A stretch of 64,000 nucleotides of DNA from Streptomyces sp. A012304 (GCF_026008495.1 NZ_BQUN01000098.1:62001-126000), one strand, 5' to 3'; counted from the first letter of the stretch, positions 50,784 to 59,918 are shown. The notes: generated from the sequence alone by a model not told the origin. Program-made: numbers and translations.

Positions 50784-51716
50784 ATGGTGGCGAAGAAGAC
50801 CGCCGTACAGCAGTCGGCGTCCGGCAGGTCCATGCGTGCCTCCGGCGGTGCGGCCGAGGGCCTCGCCGGTGCCGAGGTCGACTCCGGCGTCGATTCCAGG
50901 GTCGGCGCCAAGGTCGACGCCAAGGCGACGGCTTCTTCGAGGAAGGCAGCCGCCGAGAAGAAGACGCCCGTCAAGAAGGCCGTGACGAAGAAGGCGGCCG
51001 CCGTGAAGGAGACGGCCGCCGTGAAGGGGGCGGCCGCCGTGAAGGGGGCGGTCGTCGGGAAGAAGGCGGCGGCCGCGAAGAAGCAGGCGAAGAAGGCCGT
51101 GACCTCGGGGAAGGCCGCGCAGAGCACGGCCACCAAGGCCACGGCCAAGAAGAGCACCAAGAAGACGAGCACCGCGCAGAACAGCACGGCCAAAAAGGTG
51201 GGCGCGGCCTCGGCCGCGGAGCAGACGGGAGCCACGACGGTGGTTGCGAAGAAGACTCCTGGCACGGCCACGGCGGCGAAGACCGCCGTTCCCAAGGCAC
51301 GGCTCGCCGCGGTGGAGCCCGGCGAGCTGGCGGTGCGCCCCGGTGAGGAGCCCTGGACCCCGGAAGAGGTCGCGGAGGCCCGCGCGGAGCTGGAGTCCGA
51401 GCAGAACCGGCTGCGCGCGGAGCTGGCCTCGTCCGATGCGGCCCTGGCGGGCCTGATGCGGGACTCGGGGGACGGCGCCGGCGACGACCAGGCCGACACG
51501 GGGACGAAGAACATCACCCGGGAGCACGAACTGGCGCTGGCCGCCAACGCGCGCGAGATGCTGATCCAGACGGAACACGCCCTGGAGCGGCTGGACGCCG
51601 GCACCTACGGCCTGTGCGAGCACTGCGGAAAGCCCATCGGCAAGGCCCGGATGCAGGCCTTCCCGCGGGCCACGCTGTGCGTGGAGTGCAAGCAGAAGCA
51701 GGAGCGGCGGTACTGA
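50784..51716 (+). CDS. DksA/TraR-type zinc-finger protein with a lysine/alanine-rich histone-like N-terminus
   Basis: The 310-residue protein has two unlike halves. Residues about 1-180 are a Lys/Ala/Thr-rich low-complexity region with repeated KKA, VKEAAAVKGAAAVKGAVVGKK and AKKSTKK units, like H1-type or HupS-type DNA-binding tails. Residues about 195-310 form a DksA/TraR-like coiled coil and a C4 zinc finger with C278, C281, C299 and C302 (CEHCGKPIGK...LCVECKQ). DksA-type proteins bind in the RNA polymerase secondary channel; the N-terminal tail suggests DNA association too. ATG 50784 has AAGGGG upstream. lspA follows after 67 bp. Confidence 0.88.
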   Translation: MVAKKTAVQQSASGRSMRASGGAAEGLAGAEVDSGVDSRVGAKVDAKATASSRKAAAEKKTPVKKAVTKKAAAVKETAAVKGAAAVKGAVVGKKAAAAKKQAKKAVTSGKAAQSTATKATAKKSTKKTSTAQNSTAKKVGAASAAEQTGATTVVAKKTPGTATAAKTAVPKARLAAVEPGELAVRPGEEPWTPEEVAEARAELESEQNRLRAELASSDAALAGLMRDSGDGAGDDQADTGTKNITREHELALAANAREMLIQTEHALERLDAGTYGLCEHCGKPIGKARMQAFPRATLCVECKQKQERRY

Positions 51717-51783
51717 TCACCCGGCCGGCCGGGGGTGTGCCGTACCCTCGTCCTCAGTCAGGTACCTAGGTTGAGGGACTTAC

Positions 51784-52422
51784 GTGGCAGAGGCGGAGCG
51801 CATCATCGGTACTCCGGACACCCCCGAGGCGGCGGGAGCCGGGCCGGAGCCGTCCGAGGAGCACACCGGGCAGCCGGCGTCGGGCGAGTCGTCCGGCGCG
51901 GACGCGCCGGCGGCGGACCCGGCCGAGCGGCCCCGCGGCAGGCGCCGGGTCGCCGTGCTGTTCTCGGTCGCGGCGGTCGCGTACGTCCTCGACCTGGTCA
52001 GCAAGATGATCGTGGTCGCGAAGCTGGAGCACCACGAGCCGATCGAGATCATCGGTGACTGGCTGCGGTTCGAGGCGATCCGCAACGCGGGCGCGGCCTT
52101 CGGCTTCGGCGAGGCCTTCACCGTGATCTTCACGGTGATCGCGGCGGCCGTGATCGTGGTGATCGCCCGGCTCGCCCGCAAGCTGTACAGCCTGCCCTGG
52201 GCGATCGCGCTCGGTCTGCTGCTGGGGGGTGCGCTCGGCAACCTCACCGACCGGATCTTCCGCTCGCCGGGCGTCTTCGAGGGCGCGGTCGTGGACTTCA
52301 TCGCGCCGAAGCACTTCGCGGTCTTCAACCTGGCGGACTCGGCGATCGTGTGCGGCGGCATCCTGATCGTGCTGCTGTCGTTCAAGGGCCTCGACCCGGA
52401 CGGGACCGTCCACAAGGACTGA
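51784..52422 (+). CDS. lspA: Lipoprotein signal peptidase (signal peptidase II)
   Basis: This 212-residue aspartic protease removes signal peptides from prolipoproteins in the membrane. After a Pro/Ala-rich cytoplasmic extension of about 55 residues come four transmembrane helices. The catalytic Asp residues lie in GGALGNLTDRIF and FNLADSAIVCGG, with the conserved RNAGAAFGF between helices 1 and 2. The GTG start has GAGGGA five bases upstream. It is next to a pseudouridine synthase gene, the usual lspA-rluD pairing. Confidence 0.96.
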   Translation: MAEAERIIGTPDTPEAAGAGPEPSEEHTGQPASGESSGADAPAADPAERPRGRRRVAVLFSVAAVAYVLDLVSKMIVVAKLEHHEPIEIIGDWLRFEAIRNAGAAFGFGEAFTVIFTVIAAAVIVVIARLARKLYSLPWAIALGLLLGGALGNLTDRIFRSPGVFEGAVVDFIAPKHFAVFNLADSAIVCGGILIVLLSFKGLDPDGTVHKD

Positions 52423-52465
52423 GCGCGCGTACGGGACCGTCTCACCCGTCCGGCATACTCGACGG

Positions 52466-53410
52466 GTGAGCACGATTCCCGAGATCCGTACCCTGCCCGT
52501 GCCCGACGGCCTGGAGGGCGAGCGCGTCGACGCCGCCATCTCCCGCATGTTCGGCTTCTCCCGCACCAAGGCGGCCGAGCTGGCCGCGGCGGGGAAGGTC
52601 ACCGTCGACGGGTCGGTGGTCGGGAAGTCCGAGCGGGTGCACGGCGGGGCCTGGCTCGAGGTGGAGATGCCTCAGGCGCCCGCTCCGGTGCAGGTGGTCG
52701 CCGAGCCGGTCGAGGGCATGGAGATCGTGCACGACGACGAGGACGTGGTCGTCATCGTGAAGCCGGTCGGGGTGGCCGCCCACCCGTCGCCCGGCTGGAG
52801 CGGGCCCACCGTCATCGGCGGGCTGGCCGCCGCCGGGTACCGGGTCTCGACCTCCGGTGCCGCCGAGCGCCAGGGCATCGTGCACCGCCTCGACGTGGGC
52901 ACCTCCGGGCTGATGGTGGTCGCCAAGTCGGAGCGCGCCTACACCTCGCTCAAGCGCCAGTTCAAGGAGCGCACGGTCGACAAGCGCTACCACACGCTCG
53001 TGCAGGGCCACCCCGACCCGACCAGCGGCACCATCGACGCGCCCATCGGCCGCCACCCCCACCACGACTACAAGTGGGCCGTGACCGCGGACGGCAAGCC
53101 GTCCGTCACGCACTACGACCTGATCGAGGCCTTCCGCGCCGCCTCCCTGCTGGACGTGAAGCTGGAGACCGGCCGCACCCACCAGATCCGCGTCCACATG
53201 TCCGCCCACCGCCACCCGTGCGTGGGCGACCTGACGTACGGCGCCGACCCGACGCTCGCCAAGCGGCTGCGCCTGACCCGCCAGTGGCTGCACGCCGTCC
53301 GCCTCGGTTTCGAGCACCCCGGCGACGGGCAGTGGGTGGAGTTCTCCTGCGACTACCCCGACGACCTGCGCGGGGCCCTCGACCAGGTCCGCGAGGAGAC
53401 CTACGGATGA
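52466..53410 (+). CDS. rluD: Ribosomal large subunit pseudouridine synthase (RluD family)
   Basis: This 314-residue protein modifies uridines in 23S rRNA. An N-terminal S4 RNA-binding domain (about 15-75: RVDAAISRMFGFSRTKAAELAAAGKVTVDG) is followed by the RluA-type catalytic domain with the Asp of GIVHRLDVGTSGLMVV and the LETGRTHQIRVHM segment. The -10-like CATACT ends 6 nt before the GTG start, so the gene may have a leaderless transcript besides read-through from lspA. Target uridines in this organism are not known. Its stop overlaps the next gene by ATGA. Confidence 0.93.
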   Translation: MSTIPEIRTLPVPDGLEGERVDAAISRMFGFSRTKAAELAAAGKVTVDGSVVGKSERVHGGAWLEVEMPQAPAPVQVVAEPVEGMEIVHDDEDVVVIVKPVGVAAHPSPGWSGPTVIGGLAAAGYRVSTSGAAERQGIVHRLDVGTSGLMVVAKSERAYTSLKRQFKERTVDKRYHTLVQGHPDPTSGTIDAPIGRHPHHDYKWAVTADGKPSVTHYDLIEAFRAASLLDVKLETGRTHQIRVHMSAHRHPCVGDLTYGADPTLAKRLRLTRQWLHAVRLGFEHPGDGQWVEFSCDYPDDLRGALDQVREETYG

Positions 53411-53874
53411 GCACGCGCGCGTACGCGGTGCGGGTCGCCGAGGGCCCCGGCGACCGCGAGGCGTGCTTCGCGGTACGCAAGGAGGTCTTCGTCGGCGAGC
53501 AGGGCATCCCCGAGGACCTCGAATACGACGCCCAGGACGCCGACGCCGTCCATGTGCTGGCGGTCCGCGAGGACGGCGTACCGCTCGGGACCGGGCGGCT
53601 GCTGTACGGCGAGGCGGCCGCGGCGAAGACCGGCGACGCGGCCGTGGGGTCGCTGGGGCGGCTCGCCGTGACCCCCGAGGCGCGCGGCCTCGGTGTCGGG
53701 GCCGCCCTGGTGCGGGCCATCGAGGAGGCGGCATCCGCGCGGGGCCTCACGGCGGTGGACCTGCACGCGCAGACGCGGGCGCTGGGCTTCTACGAGCGGC
53801 TGGGGTACGAGCCGTACGGACCGGAGTTCCCGGACGCCGGGATCCCGCACCGGGCGATGCGGCGGGTGCTGTAG
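53407..53874 (+). CDS. GNAT-family N-acetyltransferase
   Basis: The 155-residue protein has the GNAT fold of the ElaA/YjcF type: CFAVRKEVFVGEQGIPEDLEYDAQD near the N-terminus, the acetyl-CoA pyrophosphate loop VTPEARGLGVGAALVRAIE (about 85-103), and the terminal LGFYERLGYEPYGPEFPDAGIPH. Its ATG overlaps the rluD stop, so it is translated from the same message. The substrate is unknown; PpEF-DAGIPH tails like this are usual in small-molecule acetyltransferases. Confidence 0.9.
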   Translation: MSTRAYAVRVAEGPGDREACFAVRKEVFVGEQGIPEDLEYDAQDADAVHVLAVREDGVPLGTGRLLYGEAAAAKTGDAAVGSLGRLAVTPEARGLGVGAALVRAIEEAASARGLTAVDLHAQTRALGFYERLGYEPYGPEFPDAGIPHRAMRRVL

Positions 53875-54019
53875 CGGCTCGTGTCGCGGCGGCAGGTGCC
53901 ACAGCGGCGGGTGTGGTGGCGCCGGGACGGGCAAGACGATGACACATGACAATCGGGGCGAGCGTGGCAGGCCGCGACCCGGGATGTTCTTGATCGTCTA
54001 GACCGCCGGAGCGCCGACC

Positions 54020-55606
54020 GTGGATCAGCTGGCCCTGCTGTTCGTCCTGTTGCTCGGGGCCGTGGTGAGCGTCCCGCTCGGAGACCGGTGGGCGCTGCCC
54101 GCCCCGGTGCTGATGACGCTGCTCGGGATCGTGCTCGCGGTCCTCGACTTCGTGCCCAACGTGAACGTCCCGCCCGATCTGATCCTGCCGCTGCTGCTGC
54201 CGCCCCTGCTGTACGCGGCGGTCCGGCGGACCTCCTGGCGTCAGTTCACGGCGAACAAACGGCCGATCTTCCTGCTCGCCGTGGCGCTGGTCTTCGTCAC
54301 GATGGTGTGCGTGGCCGCCGTCGCCCACGCGATCGTGCCCGGGCTGCCGATCGCGGCGGCACTGGCGCTGGGCGCGCTCGTCGCGCCGCCCGACCCGGTG
54401 GCCGCCACCGCCGTCGCCGGACAGCTCGGGCTGCCCCGCCGACTGGTGTCCATCCTGGAGGGCGAGGGGCTGTTCAACGACGTCACGGCCATCGTGCTGT
54501 ACCACGTGGCCATCACCGCGGCCGTGAGCGGCACCTTCTCGCCGTGGCGGGCGGGGCTGGACCTGGTGCTGTCGGCCGTGGTGGCGGTGGCCGTCGGACT
54601 GGCGCTGGGGTGGGGCGCCAACAAGCTGATGGACCTGCTCGGGGACGCGACCCTGCAGATCGGGCTGACCCTGCTGGTGCCGTACGCCTCCTACGTGCTG
54701 GCGGAGGAGCTGCACGGGTCAGGGGTGCTCGCCGTGCTCACCACGGCGCTGTTCCTCGCCGAGTTCGCCACCGACCCCGACGACGTGCTGACTCGGCTCG
54801 CCGGGCACACCTTCTGGGACATCGTCGACACGCTCGTCACGGGGGTCGCCTTCGGGCTGATCGGGCTGGAGCTGCACAACGCGATCCGGACCGCGTCCGG
54901 ACGGTGGGCGGAGATGCTCGGGTGGGCGGCGGCGGTCGCCGGAGTGGTGGTGCTGGTGCGGCTGCTGTGGCTGCTGCCGGCGACCTGGCTCGCCCAGCGG
55001 CTGCACGCCCGGCGGGACCACGACGAGGACATCCCGATGAGCTGGCGGGAGACCGTCGTCATGTGGTGGTCGGGGATGCGCGGAGTGGCCTCGGTGGCGC
55101 TGGCGCTGGCGATTCCGCTGACCACGGACGAGGGAGCGGCCTTCCCGGACCGGGACGAGATCGTGTTCATCGCGTTCGGGGTGATCATGGCGACGCTGGT
55201 GGTGCAGGGGCTGAGCCTGCCGTGGCTGGTACGGCGGCTGCGGGTGCGGGCGGACACGGACCGGGAGAAGGACTTCGAGAAGGAACTGGCCGTGCGGGCG
55301 GCGAAGGCGGCCAAGCGCAGGCTGCGGGAGATCGAGGCCGAGGAGGACCTGCCGGAGGAGCTGTCCGAGCAGATGGCGCGGCGGGCCTTCGACATCGGTC
55401 TGCGGATCAGTCCGGACATCGGCGAGGACGAGCGCCGGGAGGCGCATGAGCACCGGGTGCGCAGGCTGAGGCGGGTGCGGCGGATCCAGGGGGAGATGCT
55501 GAGCGCGGCGCGGCACGAGGTGGTGGCGGCGCGCAGCGAGCCGGGCGCGGATCCGGAGATCGTCGACCGCGTGCTGCGACATCTCGATGTGCGTAGTTTG
55601 CGGTGA
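54020..55606 (+). CDS. Na+/H+ antiporter, CPA1/NhaP family
   Basis: The 528-residue protein is a monovalent cation:proton antiporter with about 12 transmembrane helices (residues 1-400). The ion-binding region is recognisable in ALVAPPDPVAATAVAGQLGLPRRLVSILEGEGLFNDVTAIVLY, where the NDVTA Asp is the expected ion ligand. A charged C-terminal cytoplasmic tail (about 405-528), rich in Arg and Glu, resembles the regulatory tails of CPA1 proteins. It starts at GTG 54020 behind a GGAG site, 145 bp after the acetyltransferase gene. Confidence 0.92.
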   Translation: MDQLALLFVLLLGAVVSVPLGDRWALPAPVLMTLLGIVLAVLDFVPNVNVPPDLILPLLLPPLLYAAVRRTSWRQFTANKRPIFLLAVALVFVTMVCVAAVAHAIVPGLPIAAALALGALVAPPDPVAATAVAGQLGLPRRLVSILEGEGLFNDVTAIVLYHVAITAAVSGTFSPWRAGLDLVLSAVVAVAVGLALGWGANKLMDLLGDATLQIGLTLLVPYASYVLAEELHGSGVLAVLTTALFLAEFATDPDDVLTRLAGHTFWDIVDTLVTGVAFGLIGLELHNAIRTASGRWAEMLGWAAAVAGVVVLVRLLWLLPATWLAQRLHARRDHDEDIPMSWRETVVMWWSGMRGVASVALALAIPLTTDEGAAFPDRDEIVFIAFGVIMATLVVQGLSLPWLVRRLRVRADTDREKDFEKELAVRAAKAAKRRLREIEAEEDLPEELSEQMARRAFDIGLRISPDIGEDERREAHEHRVRRLRRVRRIQGEMLSAARHEVVAARSEPGADPEIVDRVLRHLDVRSLR

Positions 55607-55629
55607 ATCGGCGGGGTCCGTAAATCGCG

Positions 55630-55658
55630 GTGACGGAGCGCCTCGTCGTTCCTAAGGT
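55630..55658 (+). promoter_or_regulatory. Promoter of the SDR gene, probably leaderless
   Basis: GTGACG (-35) and TAAGGT (-10) are 17 bp apart. The -10 ends 7 nt before the ATG at 55666, with no ribosome-binding site between. Confidence 0.5.
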
Positions 55659-55665
55659 CGAGCGC

Positions 55666-56406
55666 ATGGCACGCAACATAGTGATCAGTGGAGGCGGAAC
55701 GGGCATCGGGCTCGCCACGGCGCGGACCTTCGCCGCCGGCGGGGACCGGGTCCTGCTGCTCGGGCGACGGCCCGAGGTGCTGGAGAAGGCCGGGGTCGAC
55801 GGGGCGCTCACCTACGCCGCCGACCTGAGCCGGCCGCAGGAGGTACGAGGTGTCGCGGAGTTCGTCGGGGAGTCGTTCGGACAGGTGGACGTGCTCGTCC
55901 ACGGCGCCGGAGGCAACGGGCAACTGGAGCCGCAGGCCGACCTCGACGACCCGCTGGAACGCGTCGCGCACACCTGGGACATCAACTTCCGGCTGAACAC
56001 CCTCACCGCGGCTCTGCTCACCGAAGCCCTCAAGGAACGGCTCGCCGCGCCCGGCGGGCGGGTGCTCTTCATCAGCTCGATCGCCGCCTACCGGGGGTCG
56101 GGCAGCGGGGCGTACGGCGGCGCCAAGGCCGCGCTGCACCCGTACGCGCACGATCTGGCGCGGGAGCTGGGGCCGCGTGGGATCACCGTGAACGTGGTCG
56201 CGCCCGGGTACGTCGAGGACACCGGGTTCTTCGGCGCGGCGATCGCGCCGGAGCGGCGGGAGAGGCTCGTGCGGGAGACGGCGAACGGTCGGGCGGGTAC
56301 GCCCGCCGACATCGCCGAGACCCTGCACTGGCTGGCCTCTCCCGCCGCCGGGCACGTCACCTCGCAGGTGGTGCAGGTCAACGGGGGCGCCGAGCGCGGG
56401 CGCTGA
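55666..56406 (+). CDS. Short-chain dehydrogenase/reductase
   Basis: This 246-residue classical SDR has the cofactor loop ISGGGTGIGLATARTFA (with Ser-Gly-Gly-Gly in place of the usual TGxxxGxG start), a VHGAGG motif in place of NNAG, catalytic Ser in FISSIAAY and the Tyr-x3-Lys in AYGGAKAAL. The C-terminal VQVNGG matches the family. It is likely an NADP(H)-dependent oxidoreductase; the substrate is unknown. The longer frame from 55630 would read through its own promoter. It converges with the MscS gene across 3 bp. Confidence 0.93.
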   Translation: MARNIVISGGGTGIGLATARTFAAGGDRVLLLGRRPEVLEKAGVDGALTYAADLSRPQEVRGVAEFVGESFGQVDVLVHGAGGNGQLEPQADLDDPLERVAHTWDINFRLNTLTAALLTEALKERLAAPGGRVLFISSIAAYRGSGSGAYGGAKAALHPYAHDLARELGPRGITVNVVAPGYVEDTGFFGAAIAPERRERLVRETANGRAGTPADIAETLHWLASPAAGHVTSQVVQVNGGAERGR

Positions 56407-56409
56407 CCG

Positions 56410-57528
56410 TCAGCGGTCCGCCCGCGGCGCCTCGTGGGCACGGCGTTGGCGCGGCGGCGCGCCGTCGACGGACGGTCGTCCGTTCGTACGGTTCGGCGGC
56501 GTCGTCGCGTCGGCCGTGTTGACGCGGGGCAGCGCGTAGGGGTGCTCCTCGGTCAGCCAGCGGATCATCTGCTCGCGGACCGTCACCCGCGCCGTCCAGA
56601 TGTCGTCGGCGTCCTTGGCGGTCACCAGGGCCCGCACCTGCATGGTGTTCGGGGTGGTGTCCGTGACGTCGAGGCCGTAGGCGCGGCCGTCCCAGGCCGG
56701 GCACTCACGCAGGATGTCGCGCAGCTTCTCGCGCATCGCGTCCAGCGGCGCCGAGTGGTCGACGTGCCAGTAGACGATGCCGGTCATCTGCGGCGTGCCG
56801 CGCGACCAGTTCTCGAACGGCTTGGACGTGAAGTACGAGACGGGCATGGTGATCCGGCGCTCGTCCCAGGTCCGCACGGTCAGGAAGGTCAGGGTGATCT
56901 CCTCGACCGTGCCCCACTCGCCGTCCACCACGACCGTGTCCCCGATGCGCACCATGTCGCCGAAGGCGATCTGGAGCCCGGCGAACATGTTGCTCAGTGT
57001 GGACTGTGCGGCGACACCGGCGACGATGCCGAGGATGCCGGCCGAGGCCAGCAGCGAGGCGCCCGCCGCGCGGAACGTCGGGAACGTCAGCAGCATCGCC
57101 GCCACGGCCACCACGCCGACGATCGCGGAGACCACCCGCATGATCAACGTCACCTGGGTGCGCACCCGGCGCACCCGGGCCGCGTCGCGGTGCACGCGCG
57201 CGTACCGGCTGTAGGAGGTCTCCACGACGGCGGCGGCGATCCGGATCACCAGCCAGGCGGCGGCCCCGATCAGCACCAGGGTGAGGGTCCTGCCGACCGC
57301 GGTCTTGTGCTCCTGCAACACCTCCACCTGGTCGTACGACCCTCTCAGCAGCGCCGCGCACAGCACCAGCTGGTAGGGGATGCGGCCACGGCGCAGCAGG
57401 CCCCACAGCGGCGTCTCGGGATGCCGCTGGTCGGCCTTGCACAGCAGGCGGTCGGTGGCCCAGCCGATGAACAACGTCAGTACGACCGAACCGCCGACCA
57501 CGATCAATGGGCGGAGCAGGTTCTCCAT
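56410..57528 (-). CDS. MscS-family mechanosensitive channel
   Basis: The 372-residue protein has four N-terminal transmembrane helices, then the pore helix region (LLASAGILGIVAGVAAQSTLSNMFAGLQIAFGD) and the MscS beta domain (VRIGDTVVVDGEWGTVEEITLTFLTVRTWDERRITMPVSYF). A short cytoplasmic end follows, rich in Arg and Pro. It releases small osmolytes on hypo-osmotic shock. The ATG at 57528 lies 122 bp from the divergent hydrolase gene. A GGAG-type site is weak. Confidence 0.93.
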   Translation of the reverse strand: MENLLRPLIVVGGSVVLTLFIGWATDRLLCKADQRHPETPLWGLLRRGRIPYQLVLCAALLRGSYDQVEVLQEHKTAVGRTLTLVLIGAAAWLVIRIAAAVVETSYSRYARVHRDAARVRRVRTQVTLIMRVVSAIVGVVAVAAMLLTFPTFRAAGASLLASAGILGIVAGVAAQSTLSNMFAGLQIAFGDMVRIGDTVVVDGEWGTVEEITLTFLTVRTWDERRITMPVSYFTSKPFENWSRGTPQMTGIVYWHVDHSAPLDAMREKLRDILRECPAWDGRAYGLDVTDTTPNTMQVRALVTAKDADDIWTARVTVREQMIRWLTEEHPYALPRVNTADATTPPNRTNGRPSVDGAPPRQRRAHEAPRADR

Positions 57529-57622
57529 GCCTTCGAACGTAACCGGCCGACCGGGGTCATGAACATGTGCCTTTTGTGAAGAGGCACACGTCCCATGGTG
57601 CCGGAGTCGGCTCGTGCGGCGT

Positions 57623-57644
57623 TGTCGGTACCGGCTGGCACCAT
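57623..57644 (+). promoter_or_regulatory. Weak RecA-NDp/PafBC-like promoter of the dienelactone hydrolase-like gene
   Basis: TGTCGGTA-N8-CACCAT matches TGTCRGTG-N8-TANNNT at 7 of 8 upstream positions, and the -10 keeps only A2 and T6. It ends 6 nt before the ATG, so the mRNA would be leaderless. Confidence 0.3.
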
Positions 57645-57650
57645 GGCCTC

Positions 57651-58220
57651 ATGAACATCATGCTCTTCCATTCGACCTATGGACTGCGTCCCGCGGTGCG
57701 CGCGGCGGCGGACCGGCTGCGGGCCGCCGGGCACGAGGTGTGGACGCCGGACCTCTTCGCGGGCCGTACGTTCGACTCGGTCGAGGAGGGCATGGCCCAC
57801 AAGGAGGAGATCGGCAAGGACGAGCTGCTCAAGAGAGCCGTCCTGGCCGCCGCGCCCTACTCGGACAGAGGCCTGGTGTACGCCGGTTTCTCGCTGGGAG
57901 CGTCCGTCGCCCAGACCCTCGCCCTCGGTGACGACAAGGCACGCGGCCTGCTGCTCCTGCACGGCACCTCCGACCTCGCGCCGAACGTCTCGGTGGAGGA
58001 GCTGCCGGTCCAGCTGCACGTGGCCGAGCCGGACCCGTTCGAGACCGACGACTGGCTGAGCGCCTGGTACCTCCAGATGGGCCGGGCCGGCGCCGACGTG
58101 GAGATCTACCGCTACCCCGGGGCCGGCCACGTCTACACCGACCCCGACCTGCCCGACTACGACGAGGAGGCCGCCGAGGCCACCTGGCGGGTGGCGCTCG
58201 GCTTCCTCGACAGTCTGTAG
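57651..58220 (+). CDS. Dienelactone hydrolase-family alpha/beta hydrolase
   Basis: The 189-residue protein begins MNIMLFHSTYGLRPAVRAAADRL at ATG 57651. It has the DLH pattern: GHEVWTPDLFAG after the first strand, GLVYAGFSLGASVAQTLAL around the nucleophile elbow, and the catalytic His in RYPGAGHVYTDPDLPDYDEEAAE. The elbow reads G-F-S-L-G, so Ser replaces the Cys of classical dienelactone hydrolases. The natural substrate is unknown. It is divergent from mscS and convergent with phoD. Confidence 0.88.
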   Translation: MNIMLFHSTYGLRPAVRAAADRLRAAGHEVWTPDLFAGRTFDSVEEGMAHKEEIGKDELLKRAVLAAAPYSDRGLVYAGFSLGASVAQTLALGDDKARGLLLLHGTSDLAPNVSVEELPVQLHVAEPDPFETDDWLSAWYLQMGRAGADVEIYRYPGAGHVYTDPDLPDYDEEAAEATWRVALGFLDSL

Positions 58221-58227
58221 CCGACCG

Positions 58228-59910
58228 CTACACGGGGTCGTAGGCGCGCTCGACCTTCTGCGTACCGCTGCGGGTGCGGTAGGAGCGGGCCCAGGAGGCG
58301 GTGGCGTCCGCCTTGGTGCGGTCGGACAGGACGTAGTAGTCCATCTGCGCGCGCTCGGCGGTGATGTCCAGGACGCCGTAGCCGTGCCGGTCGGTGTCGA
58401 CCCAGTGGACATGGCGGTTGGCGGCCCTGATGATCGGCGCGGCGACCGCGGAGACCGTGCCCTCGGGGACCTTGACGAGGTCGTCGAGGTTGTCGGAGGT
58501 CACCGAGGTGACGACGAACTCCGTGGCGGCCGAGGCCGACAGCGGATAGGTCCCGGCGTCCACCGGCACGTCGTTGGCCCACGCCATGTGGATGTCGCCG
58601 GTGAGGAAGACGGTGTTGCGGATGGCGTTCGAACGCAGATGGGCGAGGAGTTCGCGGCGGTCGTCGGTGTAGCCGTCCCACTGGTCGGTGTTGAGGGCCA
58701 GGCCCTCCTGCGGCAGGCCGAGCAGCTTGGCGAGCGGTTTGAGCAGGTCCGCCGAGAGCGAGCCGATGGCGAACGGCGCGATCATCACCGAGTTGCCGAC
58801 CAGCCGCCAGGTGGTGTCGGAGGCCTTCAGCCCGGCCTTCAGCCAGTCGAGTTGGGCGCGGCCGGTGAGGGTGCGCTCGGGGTCGTCGACCTCGCCGTCG
58901 CCGACGGAGACCTGCTGGGAGCGGAAGGAGCGCAGGTCCAGCAGGGAGAGGTCGGCGAGCTTGCCGAAGCGCAGCCGGCGGTAGGTGGTGCCGGCGAGCG
59001 CCGGGCGGACCGGCATCCACTCGAAGTAGGCCTGCTTGGCGGCTGCCTGACGGGCCGCCCAGGTGCCCTCGGCGCCTTCGGTGTGGTTCTCGGCGCCGCC
59101 GGACCAGGCGTCGTTGGCGATCTCGTGGTCGTCCCAGATCGCGATGACGGGCGCCTTGGCGTGCAACGCCTGAAGGTCGGGGTCCGTCTTGTACGTGCCG
59201 TGCCGGGCGCGGTAGTCGGCGAGCGTGAGGATCTCGTGCGTCGGCGTGTGCGGCCGCACGACGGTTCCACGGGTGCCGTACTCGCCGGTGCCGTACTCGT
59301 AGATGTAGTCGCCCAGGTGCAGCCAGGCATCCAGGTCGCCGCGGGCGGCGAGATGGCGGTAGGCGGAGAAACGGCCGGCCTCCCAGTTGGCGCAGGAGAC
59401 CGCGCCGAAGCGCAGGTTCGCGACCGACGCGTCCGCCGCCGGCGCGGTGCGGGTGCGCGCCACCGGGGAGTCGGTGCCGCCGGCCGAGAAGCGGAACCAG
59501 TAGTCGGTGGCCGGCGCGAGGCCGCGCACGTCCGCCTTGACGGTGTGGTCCGAGGCGGCGGTCGCGGTGACCGACCCCTTGGCCACGATGGCCGTCAGGG
59601 CCTTGTCCGTGGCGACGACCCACTCGACCTCGGTGTCCGGGCCGAGCCCGGAGCCGGGTATCGCCCCGGCCGTGGGCGTCACCCGGGTCCACAGCAGGAC
59701 GCCGTCGGGCAGCGGGTCGCCGGAGGCGACACCGTGCAGGAAGGCCGGGGCCTCCTCGGCGGCCCGGGCGGGCAGCGCGGCGGCGAGCGGTCCCGCCAGC
59801 GCGGCGGTGGCGGCCGCGGCCTTGACGACCGTACGGCGGCGCGGGGCGGGCGAGTTGACGCCGCGGGCGGGCGCGCCGGTGCTCTGTGTTGATCTGTATC
59901 GACTGGTCAC
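58228..59910 (-). CDS. phoD: PhoD-like alkaline phosphatase/phosphodiesterase, Tat-exported
   Basis: The 560-residue secreted enzyme carries a long Tat signal (RRRTVVKAAAATAALAGPLAAALPARA, about 24-50), predicting export of a folded metalloprotein. The PhoD N-terminal fibronectin-like domain and a metallophosphatase core follow, with FGAVSCANWEAGRFSAYRHLA, HLGDYIYEYGTGEY, AIWDDHEIANDAWSG and VFLTGDIHMAWANDV providing Ca/Fe ligands. It releases phosphate from esters outside the cell. No tandem PHO box was found upstream; a 12-bp palindrome overlaps the probable -10. Confidence 0.94.
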   Translation of the reverse strand: MTSRYRSTQSTGAPARGVNSPAPRRRTVVKAAAATAALAGPLAAALPARAAEEAPAFLHGVASGDPLPDGVLLWTRVTPTAGAIPGSGLGPDTEVEWVVATDKALTAIVAKGSVTATAASDHTVKADVRGLAPATDYWFRFSAGGTDSPVARTRTAPAADASVANLRFGAVSCANWEAGRFSAYRHLAARGDLDAWLHLGDYIYEYGTGEYGTRGTVVRPHTPTHEILTLADYRARHGTYKTDPDLQALHAKAPVIAIWDDHEIANDAWSGGAENHTEGAEGTWAARQAAAKQAYFEWMPVRPALAGTTYRRLRFGKLADLSLLDLRSFRSQQVSVGDGEVDDPERTLTGRAQLDWLKAGLKASDTTWRLVGNSVMIAPFAIGSLSADLLKPLAKLLGLPQEGLALNTDQWDGYTDDRRELLAHLRSNAIRNTVFLTGDIHMAWANDVPVDAGTYPLSASAATEFVVTSVTSDNLDDLVKVPEGTVSAVAAPIIRAANRHVHWVDTDRHGYGVLDITAERAQMDYYVLSDRTKADATASWARSYRTRSGTQKVERAYDPV

Positions 59911-59918
59911 GGGCGATC

